From: Cladocopium goreaui
Taxonomy: Eukaryota; Sar; Dinophyceae; Suessiales; Symbiodiniaceae
DNA length: 64,000 nt
Reading direction: 5' to 3'
Assembly (NCBI GenBank): GCA_947184155.2
Contig: CAMXCT020000462.1
Location: forward strand, 62,001 to 126,000
Under the pieces are notes generated by a model. It ran no database searches. It was not told the DNA's origin and was given only the letters and a program-made list of their open reading frames with translations. This document shows positions 24,199-43,606 of this stretch, in pieces. Position 1 is the stretch's first letter; every line of letters starts with the position of its first letter. Made by a program: the position numbers and the translations under genes.

Positions 24199-25575
24199 TT
24201 GATCGGTTTCTATATGTGCTACATGGCTCAAGGCCTTTTTGTCTTTTACCGGTTTGTCAAGCGTAAAACCCTTCCATCAATGGAGGCCCTACCTGTGGTT
24301 GTGCTGACTGACCCTATTTCCACTGGAGCGCTTCTGGTGGACATCGTGTTGTCTAGCGGCTTCGGGGTCCTCGTCTTGTGGAGTAAAGAACGCGCAGAGT
24401 CATTGCCTATCAGCCACAAAGGAGTCTACAAGGCAGTCAAAGAGCAAGTCTCCATTCCTGAAACTGTGAAGGCAATCAAAGGTGCTCTCAGTCCAGGCTC
24501 TGCAATTATAGCTTGCATTCCTGGCAGTGAATCAGGTGTCAACTTGGCGGATCTCATTTCCATTTGGCTTGGCCTTCTTGCGAACGGCTCTGGGAACCGA
24601 CCTTTTCCCGCAGGTGACCGCCGAAACAAACATTTGCAGAGCAGTGTGCTCAAAGGAATTGCTGGTTGCCGTGCCATTCGTGAAGTTTGTGGCTGTGCAT
24701 GGGAAGAGGTGAGAGATTCTTGCAGGGAATTGGGGCTTCCTATGGTGGTGAAGCCGGTGCAGTCTGCAGGCACGGATGGAGTCAAACTTTGCTACTCCAT
24801 GAAGGCAGTAGAGGAGCATTTCAGACACTTGCAAGCCACACAGAGAAGATTTGCGTCCTCTGATCATGCAATTCTGCTCCAGGAATTTATGGTTGGCCAG
24901 GAGTATGTGGTGGACCAAGTATCTCGGGATGGAGTGCACAAGACTATCATGACTTGGGTCTATGAGAAGCAACCGGCAAATGGTAGTGATTTTGTCTATC
25001 TAGCAATGCGTCCAGTGGAGTCCAAGGACTGTCCAAGTGATCTGATCCCATACACTCGTTCAGTGCTTGATGCATTGGACATTCAGAACGGCGCGACCCA
25101 CACAGAAGTCATGATGACTGCTGATGGTCCCTGTCTTATTGAAGTCAACGTGAGGGTCATGGGTGGCAACGGCTCCTTTATCTCTTTGGCACGTTTGCTC
25201 ACTGGGACTTCACATGCTGATGCGGTTCTTGATTGCATCGACCAGAAGCGCTTTGATGCCTTGCCTGATGTCCCCAGGGCCTTTCAAGCTTCAGGTCTGG
25301 TGGTGTTTCTCATCTCTTATTCTTCTGGCATTGTGGCAAGCACACCAGGCTACGAGGTGATGAAGAAGATGGATTCATTCCTCGAATTGCACACATCTAT
25401 TTCACCCGGATCTGCAGTGGAAGTCACTGTGGACACTTTCACCTTTGCTGGCATTTTGGTGCTGGCTGGCTCCGAAGATCAGATTTGGGCAGATATTGTG
25501 GAGGTGCGTAGACTAGAAAAGGAAGGCCTTTTTTGCTTCACTGAAACAAATAGGTTTCAGTGCGGCGGGGCTTGA
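24199..25575 (+). CDS. intronless ATP-grasp ligase (carnosine synthase-like)
   Basis: The open frame has 458 codons. The likely start is Met28 (24280), because the conserved fold begins at MEALPVVVLTDPISTGALLV, giving 431 residues. ATP-grasp enzymes join a carboxylate to an amine through an acyl-phosphate. Here a pre-ATP-grasp Rossmann-like half (about 28-130) is followed by the ATP-grasp domain: the lysine loop VKPVQSAGTDGVKLC at about 183-197, the adenine-side strand ILLQEFMVGQEYVVD at about 231-245, and the Mg-binding strand CLIEVNVRVMGG (about 311-322) with E and N present. The order resembles the L-amino-acid ligase/carnosine synthase group rather than biotin carboxylase; the substrate cannot be told. 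Every other resolved gene here is split into tiny exons, so a single exon suggests retroposition. TGGCTCAAG at 24224-24232 may be a spliced-leader remnant. The stop is TGA at 25573. No clear partner gene is adjacent. Confidence 0.85.
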   Translation: MIGFYMCYMAQGLFVFYRFVKRKTLPSMEALPVVVLTDPISTGALLVDIVLSSGFGVLVLWSKERAESLPISHKGVYKAVKEQVSIPETVKAIKGALSPGSAIIACIPGSESGVNLADLISIWLGLLANGSGNRPFPAGDRRNKHLQSSVLKGIAGCRAIREVCGCAWEEVRDSCRELGLPMVVKPVQSAGTDGVKLCYSMKAVEEHFRHLQATQRRFASSDHAILLQEFMVGQEYVVDQVSRDGVHKTIMTWVYEKQPANGSDFVYLAMRPVESKDCPSDLIPYTRSVLDALDIQNGATHTEVMMTADGPCLIEVNVRVMGGNGSFISLARLLTGTSHADAVLDCIDQKRFDALPDVPRAFQASGLVVFLISYSSGIVASTPGYEVMKKMDSFLELHTSISPGSAVEVTVDTFTFAGILVLAGSEDQIWADIVEVRRLEKEGLFCFTETNRFQCGGA

Positions 25576-28499
25576 ATCATGAGTGCTGAGTACATCGCGG
25601 CGATGGCCGATGCCTAGTAGCGTTCAAGCTTAGACTTAGTGACTCGCGGGCGTGTGTATAGCTTTGCTTACAGACTTGTCACATTTTTAACACCAATTTT
25701 CCAGCAGTCTCAGCTGATCCAGGCGAGCTGCTTAGTTTACTCTTGACTCCTGAACCTCTGACAGAAGACACTGGCAGGGATGAAGAGAGAGAAACGATAG
25801 AGGTGAGGATAGGTGAGGTAGATGAATGATAATGAATCTAAATGATACCCATACACAGTGTTGACACTTGGCCCAGGTTGACGAAACTCCTAGAGTTGGA
25901 AGCATGGCAAGAGCACCTCCAGGGTTCTGAGGTGCGCAAGGGATCCTTTTGACCATGTCAGATGAAGAAGGATGCATCCATTGTGAAGAGATGAATTGCG
26001 GATTTCATGTGGTAGGGGAAACCATCAAACTCTGGCCTGCCAGGGCACAAAACTGCCAGTGCAGAGATTAAGAGACAGACGAAGTGTCCCCAAATATGGT
26101 TGACTGGTGTAGAGCCTTTAGTTGCTGTACTTGGACTTCGGATTTGGATGGGTTCGAAGAAATGGCATGAACCGACCACATCTGGATCACTCTGGATCCA
26201 CATGCAATGTGTTGATTTGTGCTTCAGGTCCAATGGTTCCTTGACGCACAGGTGGGAAGCGGCTGCAGGGTCTTCTGGAATTCATGGGAGTCCATAGAAG
26301 GGTGGTACCGGATTTCGCACAAGACGTGTAAATACAGTACTCAATGCGCATCCAAGAGTTGAATCAGACCACCAAAACGCGATTTATGTTAGCCTATGTT
26401 GATATATTATGATCATTCCTTTTTATAGTTTTATATATGAATTCATGTTTCATCATGCTTCTGAACTGTTTTTCAATCTTGGTTGTCTTGGTTGCACATT
26501 CGAGGGCTATTTCTTAAATATTCTTTTGGGCTCAAGGAAGAAAAAAAACGGATCCGCAGCTCGAGTCCGTAGCAGCTCCTGGCTGCATTGACCTGCAGGC
26601 GACCTGTTCTCAGTTGTGGTTTGTACATTTTTTGTTTGGGGCAGACCAATTCAAAAGTGCCATTTCACTCGGGCAAATGATGATCATCAGGGTTTCAAGT
26701 TGGATCCATTGAAACATTGAAACACCACTTGAAATGGCTTAAAGCCTTCCAGCTTTCGCAGGATGTCCGCATCGCCAATGGATCTTGATGTGGTGCGGAC
26801 CTTGTCTTGGTGGCCAGTGAGTCCAACGTCTCCAGGAATCTCTAGGAATCTCCAGGACATGTTGCTATGTTGATAAATCTTTGAAGAAACGGAATTTCCA
26901 GTGGTCCGAGAGTGCCATAAATTTATGTCTCCAAGCTTCTTTCGTCGTTATGTCCGTAGCCATTTGGAAGCGAAGAAATTGCCTTTGCCTTGGCACACCG
27001 CCTGGGCGTCAGTTGGTGGTCAGAGACTCAGGACTTCGAAGGTGTGAACCAGAGGACTGTTGGTTGCAGGCCATAGATGCTATAGGTCAAAGATCATCAG
27101 CAGGAAATGATGCACAGTCGATTTTTGCTCGATTCCATCGTTGTCAGTTGTCCCTTTGGATCAGTTGGTGGTGTGACGGTTCCACAACAATGCTGGCTGT
27201 ACAGATCCAGACATCATTGTCACAGGAATGAAGCTGAAATATGTTGACACTTTTTCAAAAAGGATATGCTTTATATGTATGTACTATATACATATACCGG
27301 CGACGTCGTTCAAGCACAGACTTTGTTGGGGTGGTTATCATCACTTCCACATATTTTCAGGTCAAAAGATGTTGCCCATCTCATGGTCGAGCTAAACCCT
27401 TAGACGCATCTCAGAAAAAAACAAAAACATCCCACTATATCCCCATGTTGTGTAATTTGTTATAATAGGTTTCTCATTCAAAATGCCAGAAGAAATTGGA
27501 CAAATTCATCCAAACTCGAGTTTTGTTAGTGCAATACCAATGATATCCAATTATATTTCATTGTTAAATGTCATTCTTCACCCTGTTTCCCTACTATGCT
27601 CCTAATATCCGAGAATTAGGCTGGAGCTATGGTTTCCGGTGAAGATTTCCCTCAAACCAATCCATTGAATCTCGTTTTCGTTGCGTCCCGAATCTTGATA
27701 GTTGAATCACCATTTTTTGTTTCTTGAATCTCAAGTTTCCAACATGTTTCCAATATGTGTCCAACAATTTCCAACATTTTTCTTGGACCCTGATGGCTTA
27801 GCCCTGCCATGTTCCCAGATGGTCGAACCTCCGAGGTGCTGATGGGTGGAGTCTGTGCCAAGGTTGAGGTGGACAGCCTGGAAGTGACTGACCCGGAGAC
27901 TTCGGCGCTGAAGTGAAACACTTGACTTGTTAGACTTACATATCACATATCTTAAGTAACTTTCAGATTAAGATTAGTATGAAATAGGTCTCTATATATA
28001 TATATAGAATCATATAGATATGATATATGATATATACATATTATATATACTGTAATAGATATATTATATATATATTATATGCTTAAAGGATTAACTGATA
28101 ACATTTTAACCCCAGTTCTTGTTGGTTTATGCCATCGTAGAGAAGGCTTGAGTCCGAGAATTGCCTTCCCGACCTTACGAAGCCTAAAAGCCCAACAATT
28201 TCTGGCTGATTTTGTATTCTTGGGGAAAATGCTTTGGATTCTTTGGATGTGCCAGTTTCTGGACACACCACAGATATCTTGATGGTAGTTTCAATGTATC
28301 TGACCTGGGATCATGATTCCAACATACTCCCTTGTTGGGATGGGTTGAAACCACGAGATATGAATTGATTGCTGTTTAGGGCAAATTCCGAAGGGCAAAC
28401 TTCTCAGATCCTGCAAGCTAAGGAGTCAACCCATGCACCCTTTCGCAGCCCGCTGTTGGACAACATTATGTCACTTGCTGCAAGTTCTCAGAAGTTCCC
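25576..28499. other. intergenic, one exon-like island
   Basis: Mostly unrecognised. On the + strand 27815-27916 reads like protein (SEVLMGGVCAKVEVDSLEVT) and could be an isolated exon or a gene remnant. At 26524-26536 TTTTGGGCTCAAG differs from the spliced-leader 3' end by one inserted G. 27990-28080 is (TA)n-rich. An open frame at 28380-28510 (SEGQTSQILQAKESTHAPFR) precedes the NAMPT start but is out of phase with it, so I treat it as 5' leader. Confidence 0.4.
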
Positions 28500-35152
<6,653 letters not shown>

Positions 35153-36870
35153 CTAAGAATCATCAAACTTTCCATACTTTTCCATTATACTTTTTGGTGT
35201 TTTTCTTATAGCAGGTTCATCTTCCATGATCTTCCGCAACCTCCGGGCACCGCCAGGTGGGCCTTCCGGTGTCCATCTTTGACGTCTCTGCCTGATCTGT
35301 CGCTGATTTTATGTCGGGTGCCTCCAGACGTTGGTTTTCCCTAGTGGTTGATACATGATGCTACAACTACTTCCAGGTCACTTATCAACTTTATATAGAT
35401 CAATGAAGGTGATATTGATACCTTAATTGTTGAGTCACTCAAGAAACTGTGTCAACGATCTTTTGAATGTAAAACTCTAATACTTGATAAGGTATACTGA
35501 TTGACTCAAGATACAGGCACACCCTTTTGAATGTACAACTCTGGTCGCTGCACCTCTTTCAAGATGTATCGACATGGCACCCAGTTCCTAAACCAGACGA
35601 AAACCCAAAGCCCCCGAGCCAAACCGACACAAAAAACGAACCCCCAAGCCACCCAAGATACATGTTTACCCCAACCCACCCAAGCCATCCCAAGCCGACA
35701 ATCCAAGGTGCGACGCCAACACCGTCTTGCCTCGATCTGCCTGGCATTTGGGAATGCCACATTCAAACAAATTGAAGTTCAGATAGCCATAAAGATCCAT
35801 AAAGTAACCATAAAAAGCCAGAAATGATCATAAATCATTACAGTCATTACAAATCGGGATGCGTGGAATATGAATATAGGCAGAAGCCATGCAAAGCGAA
35901 GCAACCTCGCCATCCACAAATGTGGATGGTGGCGAATTGTAGCTGACACTGTAGAGATCTATAGAGACATTCCACAGGGATTGACGAAGCATTGACGAAG
36001 TAGAGTCGAAGACTTCCCTGTTGCAGTACCAATTTCAAATATGAGCTGGATTTGTCTTGAAATAGGGTATCTTAGATGGTATCTTGCGTTTTGATGGTTT
36101 ATCATCATTATTCTTATTTTCTTTTTTCTTGTGTCCACTATTTCAGACACGCCCAGCTATCGGCACAAGATCACCTATTTCATTTTTACTTGTTATTCAC
36201 ATCTACTTCGTCAGTTGCTGTGAAATGGAACTCGTGACGGATCGACCTCATAGTAGTACAGCGTGGCCGCAGGCCGCAGGCGGCCGCAGGTGGCCGCAGG
36301 TGCAACCCTAAACGGGTACACCTTTGCTGCAAAGCGAACTGTGCTAGAAGGGAGCAGCGTGACCGGTCTCCCACCTTAGAAGCCTCACAATGAATCATGA
36401 TGGATAGGTGGAATCATATGGAATCTTTAGTTTTAGAGTAGCCCCAAAAAAGAGAAGGAACAGTATTTTATCACAATAGATTTCATAGGGTTTGACCATA
36501 TTTCATCGCAACTCCAGCAACATAATTTTGGGGCGTTGCCTCATCCACAAGCGCTGGCAAATCACCAAGGACCTGGGTCCCATGCCCAAGGAGGGTGAAC
36601 ATTTCCTGCAGCAAGGCGGACGATCATTTTTTTCTCAGGGAGACATCTCTGTCTTTTTGTGAGTTTCGAAAAAAGTTCAGATTATTAAGACTATAATATA
36701 GATATATATATATACAATATATATATATACAAATATAATCAAATATATACAGAGTAACAAAAAACAACATTCAAGTTCATCTGTTTTGAACATCTTGAAA
36801 TATGATTGAACATGATTGAATAAGATTGAACAGATATTTCCTTATTTTTTGAAATGTCCGGCAGCTTGAG
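35153..36870. other. intergenic or 5' part of the BTB gene
   Basis: No solid gene. 35220-35262 after an AG (FIFHDLPQPPGTA) and 36583-36635 (RWQITKDLGPMPKEGEHFLQ) look like possible exons, the latter perhaps an upstream exon of the BTB gene. 35600-35700 has irregular CCAAGCC/ACCCAAG repeats. 36270-36300 has GGCCGCAGG repeated four times. Confidence 0.35.
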
Positions 36871-39800
36871 TTCTTCCGTTGCAAGGCCTCCGCGGGCTCT
36901 TGCAGAGTCAAGAACTTTGCGATGTGGCCCTGGTCTCTTCAGGCAGCTGCCACCGGATGTTCATCACTAGGGGTATGTCAACGTTTGAAGCTCCGATTGT
37001 GAATCGTTTGGGGCAAGTATTCCATATATACATCATTATAGTGACTATATACATCATTATGCAAAATATCCAGATAATTCCCATATTTACAAATTTCTTA
37101 CCTAACCTGGCAATGGAAATGTCTATTCTATTCTCCTCCCATGATTTTCATTCAAAATTATCCCAATGTCTGATGTCACATGTGCTCCCATCTTATTTCA
37201 TATTTGTTGACTTATCCCATATCTTATCCCAGACTCTTTAGGGATCCCATGTCCCATGATCTCGGCACCAGGTGGGGCGGCATTCCCGGCACATCGTGCG
37301 GTGGGGAGCTGAAGAATCTAAAGATGATGTAGAAATATCATGTATGTAGTAAGAATGCAAAAGAACCACGTGTAAAAAAAATATATATATATTATATATA
37401 GTGCGCATGTAGATATGTAGCAACCTTCACCAATGTGAGTACAAGTCAAAATGGGAGGCACTATCACTTGCAGATGTTGTCGTTGTTTCATGTTGTTTCG
37501 GGATTAGACCATGTCATTTTTTGCGCACTCAAGGTTGAGCCACAAACACCCTCATTCAGCCTTCATTTTGTTGGACTAAACTGGAACTGTCCAATGTGGT
37601 ATTTGGCTTCCAGGATCTTCGAGGTGTGTACTTAATTGTAATGTATATACCATCAATAAATAGGTATACTTGTATATCGTATATATATACATATATACAC
37701 AGTACAGTCACAGTACATATATATATTATATATACACAGTACATATTTATATATATATATATGTATATGAGTGACATACAGAGATATGTGCTATCATCCA
37801 CATCGCATCGAAGTTGAGGTCTTGGCGGCCAGCAGTCCTCAGCTGAGGGCGCGAGTGGCCATGTTGGACTACAAAATCCAGGCGGATCCGCGGGATTTTG
37901 GCCTCGGCGCCCATACAACACAGAAGTGTGTGTATATATATATATAGAATATATATATAGAATATATATATATAGAATATCTATTTAGACACATATGTTT
38001 ACTGTATATGTATGTATTATATATTCCAACTATATAAATTATAGGCATGTTTTTGGGACCGCTTCCCTCAGGTGGATGGCCTTCCAGCTTTACAGCTCGA
38101 TGTGCAGCATTCCGAGGCGACGAAGATCACCCAACGTTAACGTTAACGGGTTTACAGGGGATTTATGGGGATATAACTATAGTTGCTATAGTTAGATAAC
38201 TATACTTACTGTACTATAGTTAGATGGCTAGATGACTATATACAGTTGGATGGGCTTGTAAAGCAATACATAAAGCTTCTAAGTCTACTTAATAAGTAAG
38301 TACTTACGAAAATCATCAGTGAGTTCTTACGAATTACACTCCAGTAAATTAAGATAGACCCTGGCAGATAGGGGTTGGAAGATTTGTTTCCATTAAAAAT
38401 GGGGTATTTGCAGGGTCTATGTTAATTTACCAGAGGGTATAAGCCAGTTATATGTGGGATATACCCCAGAAAGAACATGAACATGGGTTGTATTTTTTTC
38501 AAGTATTATATACTTGGGAAGCAACCCAAGCAGTCTAGTAGGTAAAAAGAACACGTGATATGTACCCTCCAAAAATAAGGGTGTAGTGGATGTTCATGCA
38601 TGCACACACAACTGACTACATAAGATAACACACACTACTCATTCTTCAGACAATATGTAGACTTGATGTCCACATATTTATGTACACTATTTAGATATAA
38701 TATTTGCCCAGGTGTGCGGTTTCTTTGATTATCATTGGCTGGTTCTGTCAAGACCTTCAGTCAATTTCACTCCAGCATTGCATCACAAAGGCAGTGAAAG
38801 CCCTAATTGATTGCGCTGGAGCCTCAGGTAGTCGAAGATCAGAGAATTTTGAATGAAAGTACTATACAGATCTATACATGTGTATCCCCACTATGATCAC
38901 TATGTCACTATATCCCCATGATATGCCCAGTCTGTCCCATTTATGGGTGCAATGTTTGAAGGCCAGTTTCACGGGGGAAAGACAGTCGCTTTTCAGGTCT
39001 ATGGCACGGGCGAAAACTGTGATGGGTTTGGCACCAAAAGGGGTTTCCGGGGATTTCACCAGTGGTTGATGATATTTCATGGGATTTTATAGTGATTTAA
39101 TGGGCTTTTATAGTGATTCAATGGGATTTTAGTGGGATATACCCTCTGATGATTTAACATAGCTATTGAAAATGGCCATAGAAATAGTGGATTTTCCCAT
39201 GAAAAATGGCGGATCTTTCCATAGTTTGTTAAATTACCAGAGGGTACCTCAAAATGGCTGGAAAACGATGGTGTTCGGGAAAATGATGATTATATAAGCA
39301 ATTTTTTTGCATGAAAAAAAATGGGGCATCCTGTTTTGCATCCTGTTCTTGGCCAAATCCATAGAGCTTCCGTTCCCAGCCTTGGATTTTTGTTCCATGT
39401 CACAACGGTCAGCGCATGAGTGACACTGAACAGCATCACATTGAAAAAAAAACAGCTGCTCAACAGCTGAATAAGGTAATATGGGTCTGTTAGACAATGG
39501 GGCAGTGGCAATCATGGTGTTCCCTATTGAATGGTATTTTGATGTATTTTGGTGGTATACGTTCTACCCAATTTGCAAAAAAACACCCATACCTTTTCGG
39601 ATTTCCTTGGTTGATCGGTTGATCCTGTTCTTACAAAGTGTGGTTCCAGGTGCTACAATCCAAGTTCGGAGGCGCCCGGATCACTGAGCCAATTCTGCAG
39701 TTGTTTGTGTTGAAGAAACGAATTTCAGGCTCACAACACTACATCAAAATTCATATGAAAAAATTGTGCCGATTTGCTCATCTCCACCTTGTGCCTATGC

Positions 39801-40872
39801 ACTCGAACAACTGGGAGATATTTGGAGATATACTGCCGGTATTGAATGTTACTGAAGCATTTTAAGATATGGGGATGGGATGGGATGGGCAAAATCTGCC
39901 CGGTGAGCATCAAAATAGCTGTAATATGCTGTAATGCTGGTATTTATAGCTATTGAGATCTATTGAGCCATAGCCCTATCCCTAAATATCCGGATATGAT
40001 ATCTAATACAGTGATTAACTGAATAATTAGGCCATGGCCATTTCCCCAATCCTCAGGGGGGTACCGCTCCTTCTAGTCATTTCCAGGAAGCGAATCGTGA
40101 CGTGCTGGCACTGGCGCGGAACTTTGAGTTGTCTGCACTCGAAGACCGTGTGGGGCCGCCATGGGAGATTTGGCAGTTCAACGAGATCATTTTCAGTTCA
40201 GTTCTGATCCAAAATTTTTCGGGCATCCTGCAATTCAGTTGCGACTCCTCTCGAAACATGTGCACGATGCAGATGTCTGCAGAGTGCACTCAGAATGAAT
40301 CCGAATGGAAGGAGGGCAGTGCAGAACTACTTCTTATACTTGTTTCAGCTTCTATAGCCACACATTCTTTGCCAGGCATCGCGTTGGTTGGCACGCAACC
40401 TGACGACAGCGAATCTGTTAGATCGAGTTTCAACCTGTGAGAGGTGCGGGAAGCTTGGAAACTGAGCCGCGGGAAACCTCCATTTGAATCCATTTGAGGC
40501 AATTCAATTCCAGCAAAAGTGGGGATATTTAAAGCATATAGCATGCATATATTGCTAAACGTGGTCATAAAAATGGGAAGACTTAAGCATTGAACTTCTC
40601 GAGATATTTCTCAACTGGTTTTGGGGAATTGCGTGTTCCTTAGCGTATTTTTCTTAAAGGTGTCCTTTTCTATTGGTCATCCTGACACTTACTCGCATGG
40701 GAGAGCGGACGTTACAGATTAGGGATAATCTATGATGATCTGGGCTTCCCAACAGCCGCTCCAACACTCCGTTGAATGGGAAAAACCGCGTTGCAGGTTT
40801 GGCCTAAACGATGTGAAGGACAAAATCCTTGAGCAGTTGACGGCCAACACCGATGTCAGACTCCCAAGCAAA
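36871..40872 (+). CDS. BTB/POZ and BACK domain protein, nine exons, ends not found
   Basis: Exons by phase: 36871-36942, 37272-37300, 37819-37854, 38072-38116, 38791-38820, 38997-39020, 40087-40149, 40376-40443, 40797-40872. Joined, they give one continuous frame typical of a BTB fold: LLQSQELCDVALVSSGGAAF then PAHRAVLAASSPQLRARVDG (the 'F-x-AHR-x-VLA' hallmark), HSEAVKALIDCAGVYGTGEN, EANRDVLALARNFELSALED, then LLDRVSTCERFGLNDVKDKI, like the start of a BACK segment. BTB domains dimerise and often act as cullin-3 substrate adaptors; whether this one does is not shown. Introns use GT (4), GC (3) and GA (1), all ending AG|G. Two family A MITEs lie in its introns. N-terminal start, C-terminal exons and any Kelch, MATH or ankyrin repeats were not found, so the gene is partial in my reading. 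Exons 5 and 6 have the least certain edges. Confidence 0.75.
37922..37982. repeat. ATATAGAAT tandem repeat in a BTB intron
   Basis: Three (TA)n-GAA blocks. Together with 37675-37765 they make the intron extremely AT-rich. Confidence 0.8.
38335..38440. repeat. palindromic MITE, family A, in a BTB intron
   Basis: The right end is the complement of TACCCTCTGGTAAATTAACA and the left end is TACACTCCAGTAAATTAAGA. AGACCCTG replaces the usual AGCTATGG in both arms, so this is a sub-variant in which both arms changed together. Confidence 0.75.
39140..39246. repeat. palindromic MITE, family A, in a BTB intron
   Basis: TACCCTCTGATGATTTAACA at the left and the complement of TACCCTCTGGTAATTTAACA at the right, with ATAGCTATTGAAAATGGCC inside. 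It lies between BTB exons 6 and 7. Confidence 0.8.
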
Positions 40873-43606
40873 GTATGGACTTAGAGCGACCAGATTTGAT
40901 CGGATTGTTATGGATTGTTTCTGACACCGTTTGACTTCCCTGTGACATCCCATTTTGGCAAAGTGATTTTGAATTCCAAAGGATTCAAACTGGAGATGAG
41001 GCCCGATGTTCTCAGATCTCGTTCACTTGAATGCCATGCTTCATGCCTTGGGAACTGTCAACCTCCCTTCCAACCAGTTTCGAGGGCGAACATACATATA
41101 ACAAGACAATATATAATTATACAACTTGCTAATCCAATTGTTTATGTATCCACATACCAAACATGGCGTTTCTTATTTACTCCTGTTCTTCTAAAATTAC
41201 AGTACTGTCAGTACTTGTTCTTTGAGTGAGTTTTCCCATGTCGTTTTGATACTCGTCAATTAATATGACAAATATATAACATGCTTTCTTGAATATGTTT
41301 CGTCCCGTCTATTGTTAGTCTGATTTCCTGTTGCCTCTCTCAGGAGGATCGTTTTGACATGACAATATGCGATCCCCCTTTCCATTCCGCAAACTTGCAA
41401 TAGGATCCACTGCCAAATTAGAATTATTGTTGCGCTCTCCAACAATAGAAAGCAAGCAATGCGCTTAACTTAAGCATTTGGACGGCACTTAGTGGTAATT
41501 GCAACCCCTCCTAACCAAGTTCCAGAACCAATAAACCTGAATAGATATCTCTAGTATTCTCTAGTGAAGTGACACCTTCAGTCAACAAAAGCTAAGCAGG
41601 TCTTGTATGAGTTGGTCAGCGACCCGTCAGCCTGAGCCTCACTCGAGTGATTAGATCATTTGGAGTAGGATGCCAAATTCATATCCTGAAACTACATGAA
41701 ACTACTGTCTGACTTCAGAGCGGTGGATGGCTACAGTATTGATTTAGAGAAAAACATCAATTTTAGAGTTAGAGGAAACAAAGAAGAATACAATCTATAC
41801 CTGGATCATCCTGGATCTATTTTCGGCTCTTCACCCAGTGTTTTTCAGAACTATGACCCAGGTGCGATCTGTGCCTGGGGTCTTGCAAGACCTACTCCTG
41901 TTCCTCGGCCGTTGGATTTTCACTTGGGCTCTGGCCGTTGATTGGGACTCTGAAGTAGTCAGTATATGTCAGGACAAAAATGGCTGTACAAAAAAGAGCT
42001 CAGTTTTCCGCTCTTGAAAACCAACACCAAAAACATGTTTCGTCATGTTTCATCATTTTTCATCACATGTTGGCCCCGAGCAGTTCGGTGCCTTCGACCA
42101 CTAGGGCCTTGGTGCCGCGCCAGGAGAGTACTTCAACTATTAGGATGTGGCCCACCAGTGAGTTTGAACCTCAGCACGGGGGAGAACGTACTGGTCGGTA
42201 CTGGTACCACCCTTGTTATGTCAATTGTATTGAAAATCCGAACACAATCCAAAGACTTTTTTGGATGTCACGAAATTTGAGCCATGGCCATGTGGTTCCT
42301 AAGCGTCCTAAGGCCACCAGGTGCCACCAAATCAACCAGGAGGTTAGATTGGTTAGATTGGTTTTGAACCATTGGATTTCCATGGGTTTGCCATTGGATT
42401 TCCTCATTTCCCCATGTTTGGCGGGATGCTGCCAGGTAGTGCGGCCACCAAAGATCAGCCAATCCAGGTAGGGGCGCCTTGAAGCAGCGGAAATTCGGTG
42501 TTCTCCTTGAAAGGCAAGATGGAATTATCATGAATTATCGCCATTCAGATAAGTACAGCACACACACATTATATAATATTATTATATTATTATTATATAT
42601 ATATACATATATAGATATATACAATATACACATACATTTGATTACGTCATATACACAGCAATTACAATCAGATAATATCATATATATGTTCGGAGAATGA
42701 TTCCTATTCAGAAGTATTCACGAATTATGATTCATATCAGCTTTCAGGGGTGGCGATCATTACAGTTCTGGACGGTTTGAATTCGTCCGATGTAGGCTGA
42801 CGCTTGATGCAGCTGTGAGTGCTGCCTGCTGTGATTCTTGTCGCTGCAGAGAGATTGGGGTGCTTGTGGATGGTTGTGGATGGTTATCCCAGAGCTCGTT
42901 CACTGCCAGACACAGATGGTTATGAGCTTCTCCCAGCAGTTTGTTCTTTACAGAAATGTCGAGTTCCAGAAGTTCAAACATTCAAACAATTTCTCCGCAA
43001 AGCTTGCGAGTGTCATCAAATCCTCAATCCGGAGAGCGGCACTTTGTCTGCCACGCTGGCAGCGAAAAATGAGAGTGTTTCCATGCTCTCGTAAATTAGT
43101 GCACTGAGGCATCGGAGGACTGAATAGACCCACATAGACTCAGTAAAAACATGTAAAAACAACATTGTATAACATGATTTAAGTAACTGGAAAAACATAC
43201 TGTATAGTTCGATACATAGTTTGATGCTGTCCAAAAACCTGAGAATCTTGGAATCGTGTCACTCCGCCTGGATGTTATCACACACATGTTACCAGGAAAC
43301 GATGCTTCCTCAAATTATGCATCAACTCTTCTATTTGATTCCAGCGTTTGAAAGCGTTTGAAAGCTCACTGGTTTGAAGGCGAGTCCGCATCATATGTCC
43401 GTTGCCAATGTTTCACCCGAAGGTCGCCGTGGCATTGCATGGCAGGTTACGGTGCCATCATCGGCTGCATTTGTGGGGAATATTGTGGCCGTTGAGAAAA
43501 ACACTGAAAGACAACTTCCTCTTAAATTCACTGAACATGTTTTAGTTTGAATCTCTGAGTGGTCTTATGTTTAAGTTACAGGCGCATCCTGGGAGTTTAC
43601 ATAAAT
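40873..43606. other. probable 3' part of the BTB gene or intergenic; unresolved
   Basis: Exon-like pieces on the + strand at 42060-42190 (APSSSVPSTTRALVPRQEST), 42412-42470 (MFGGMLPGSAATKDQPI) and 42860-43080 (SFSQQFVLYRNVEFQKFKHS) could not be joined to the BTB frame or identified. 42565-42690 is AT-microsatellite. Confidence 0.3.
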
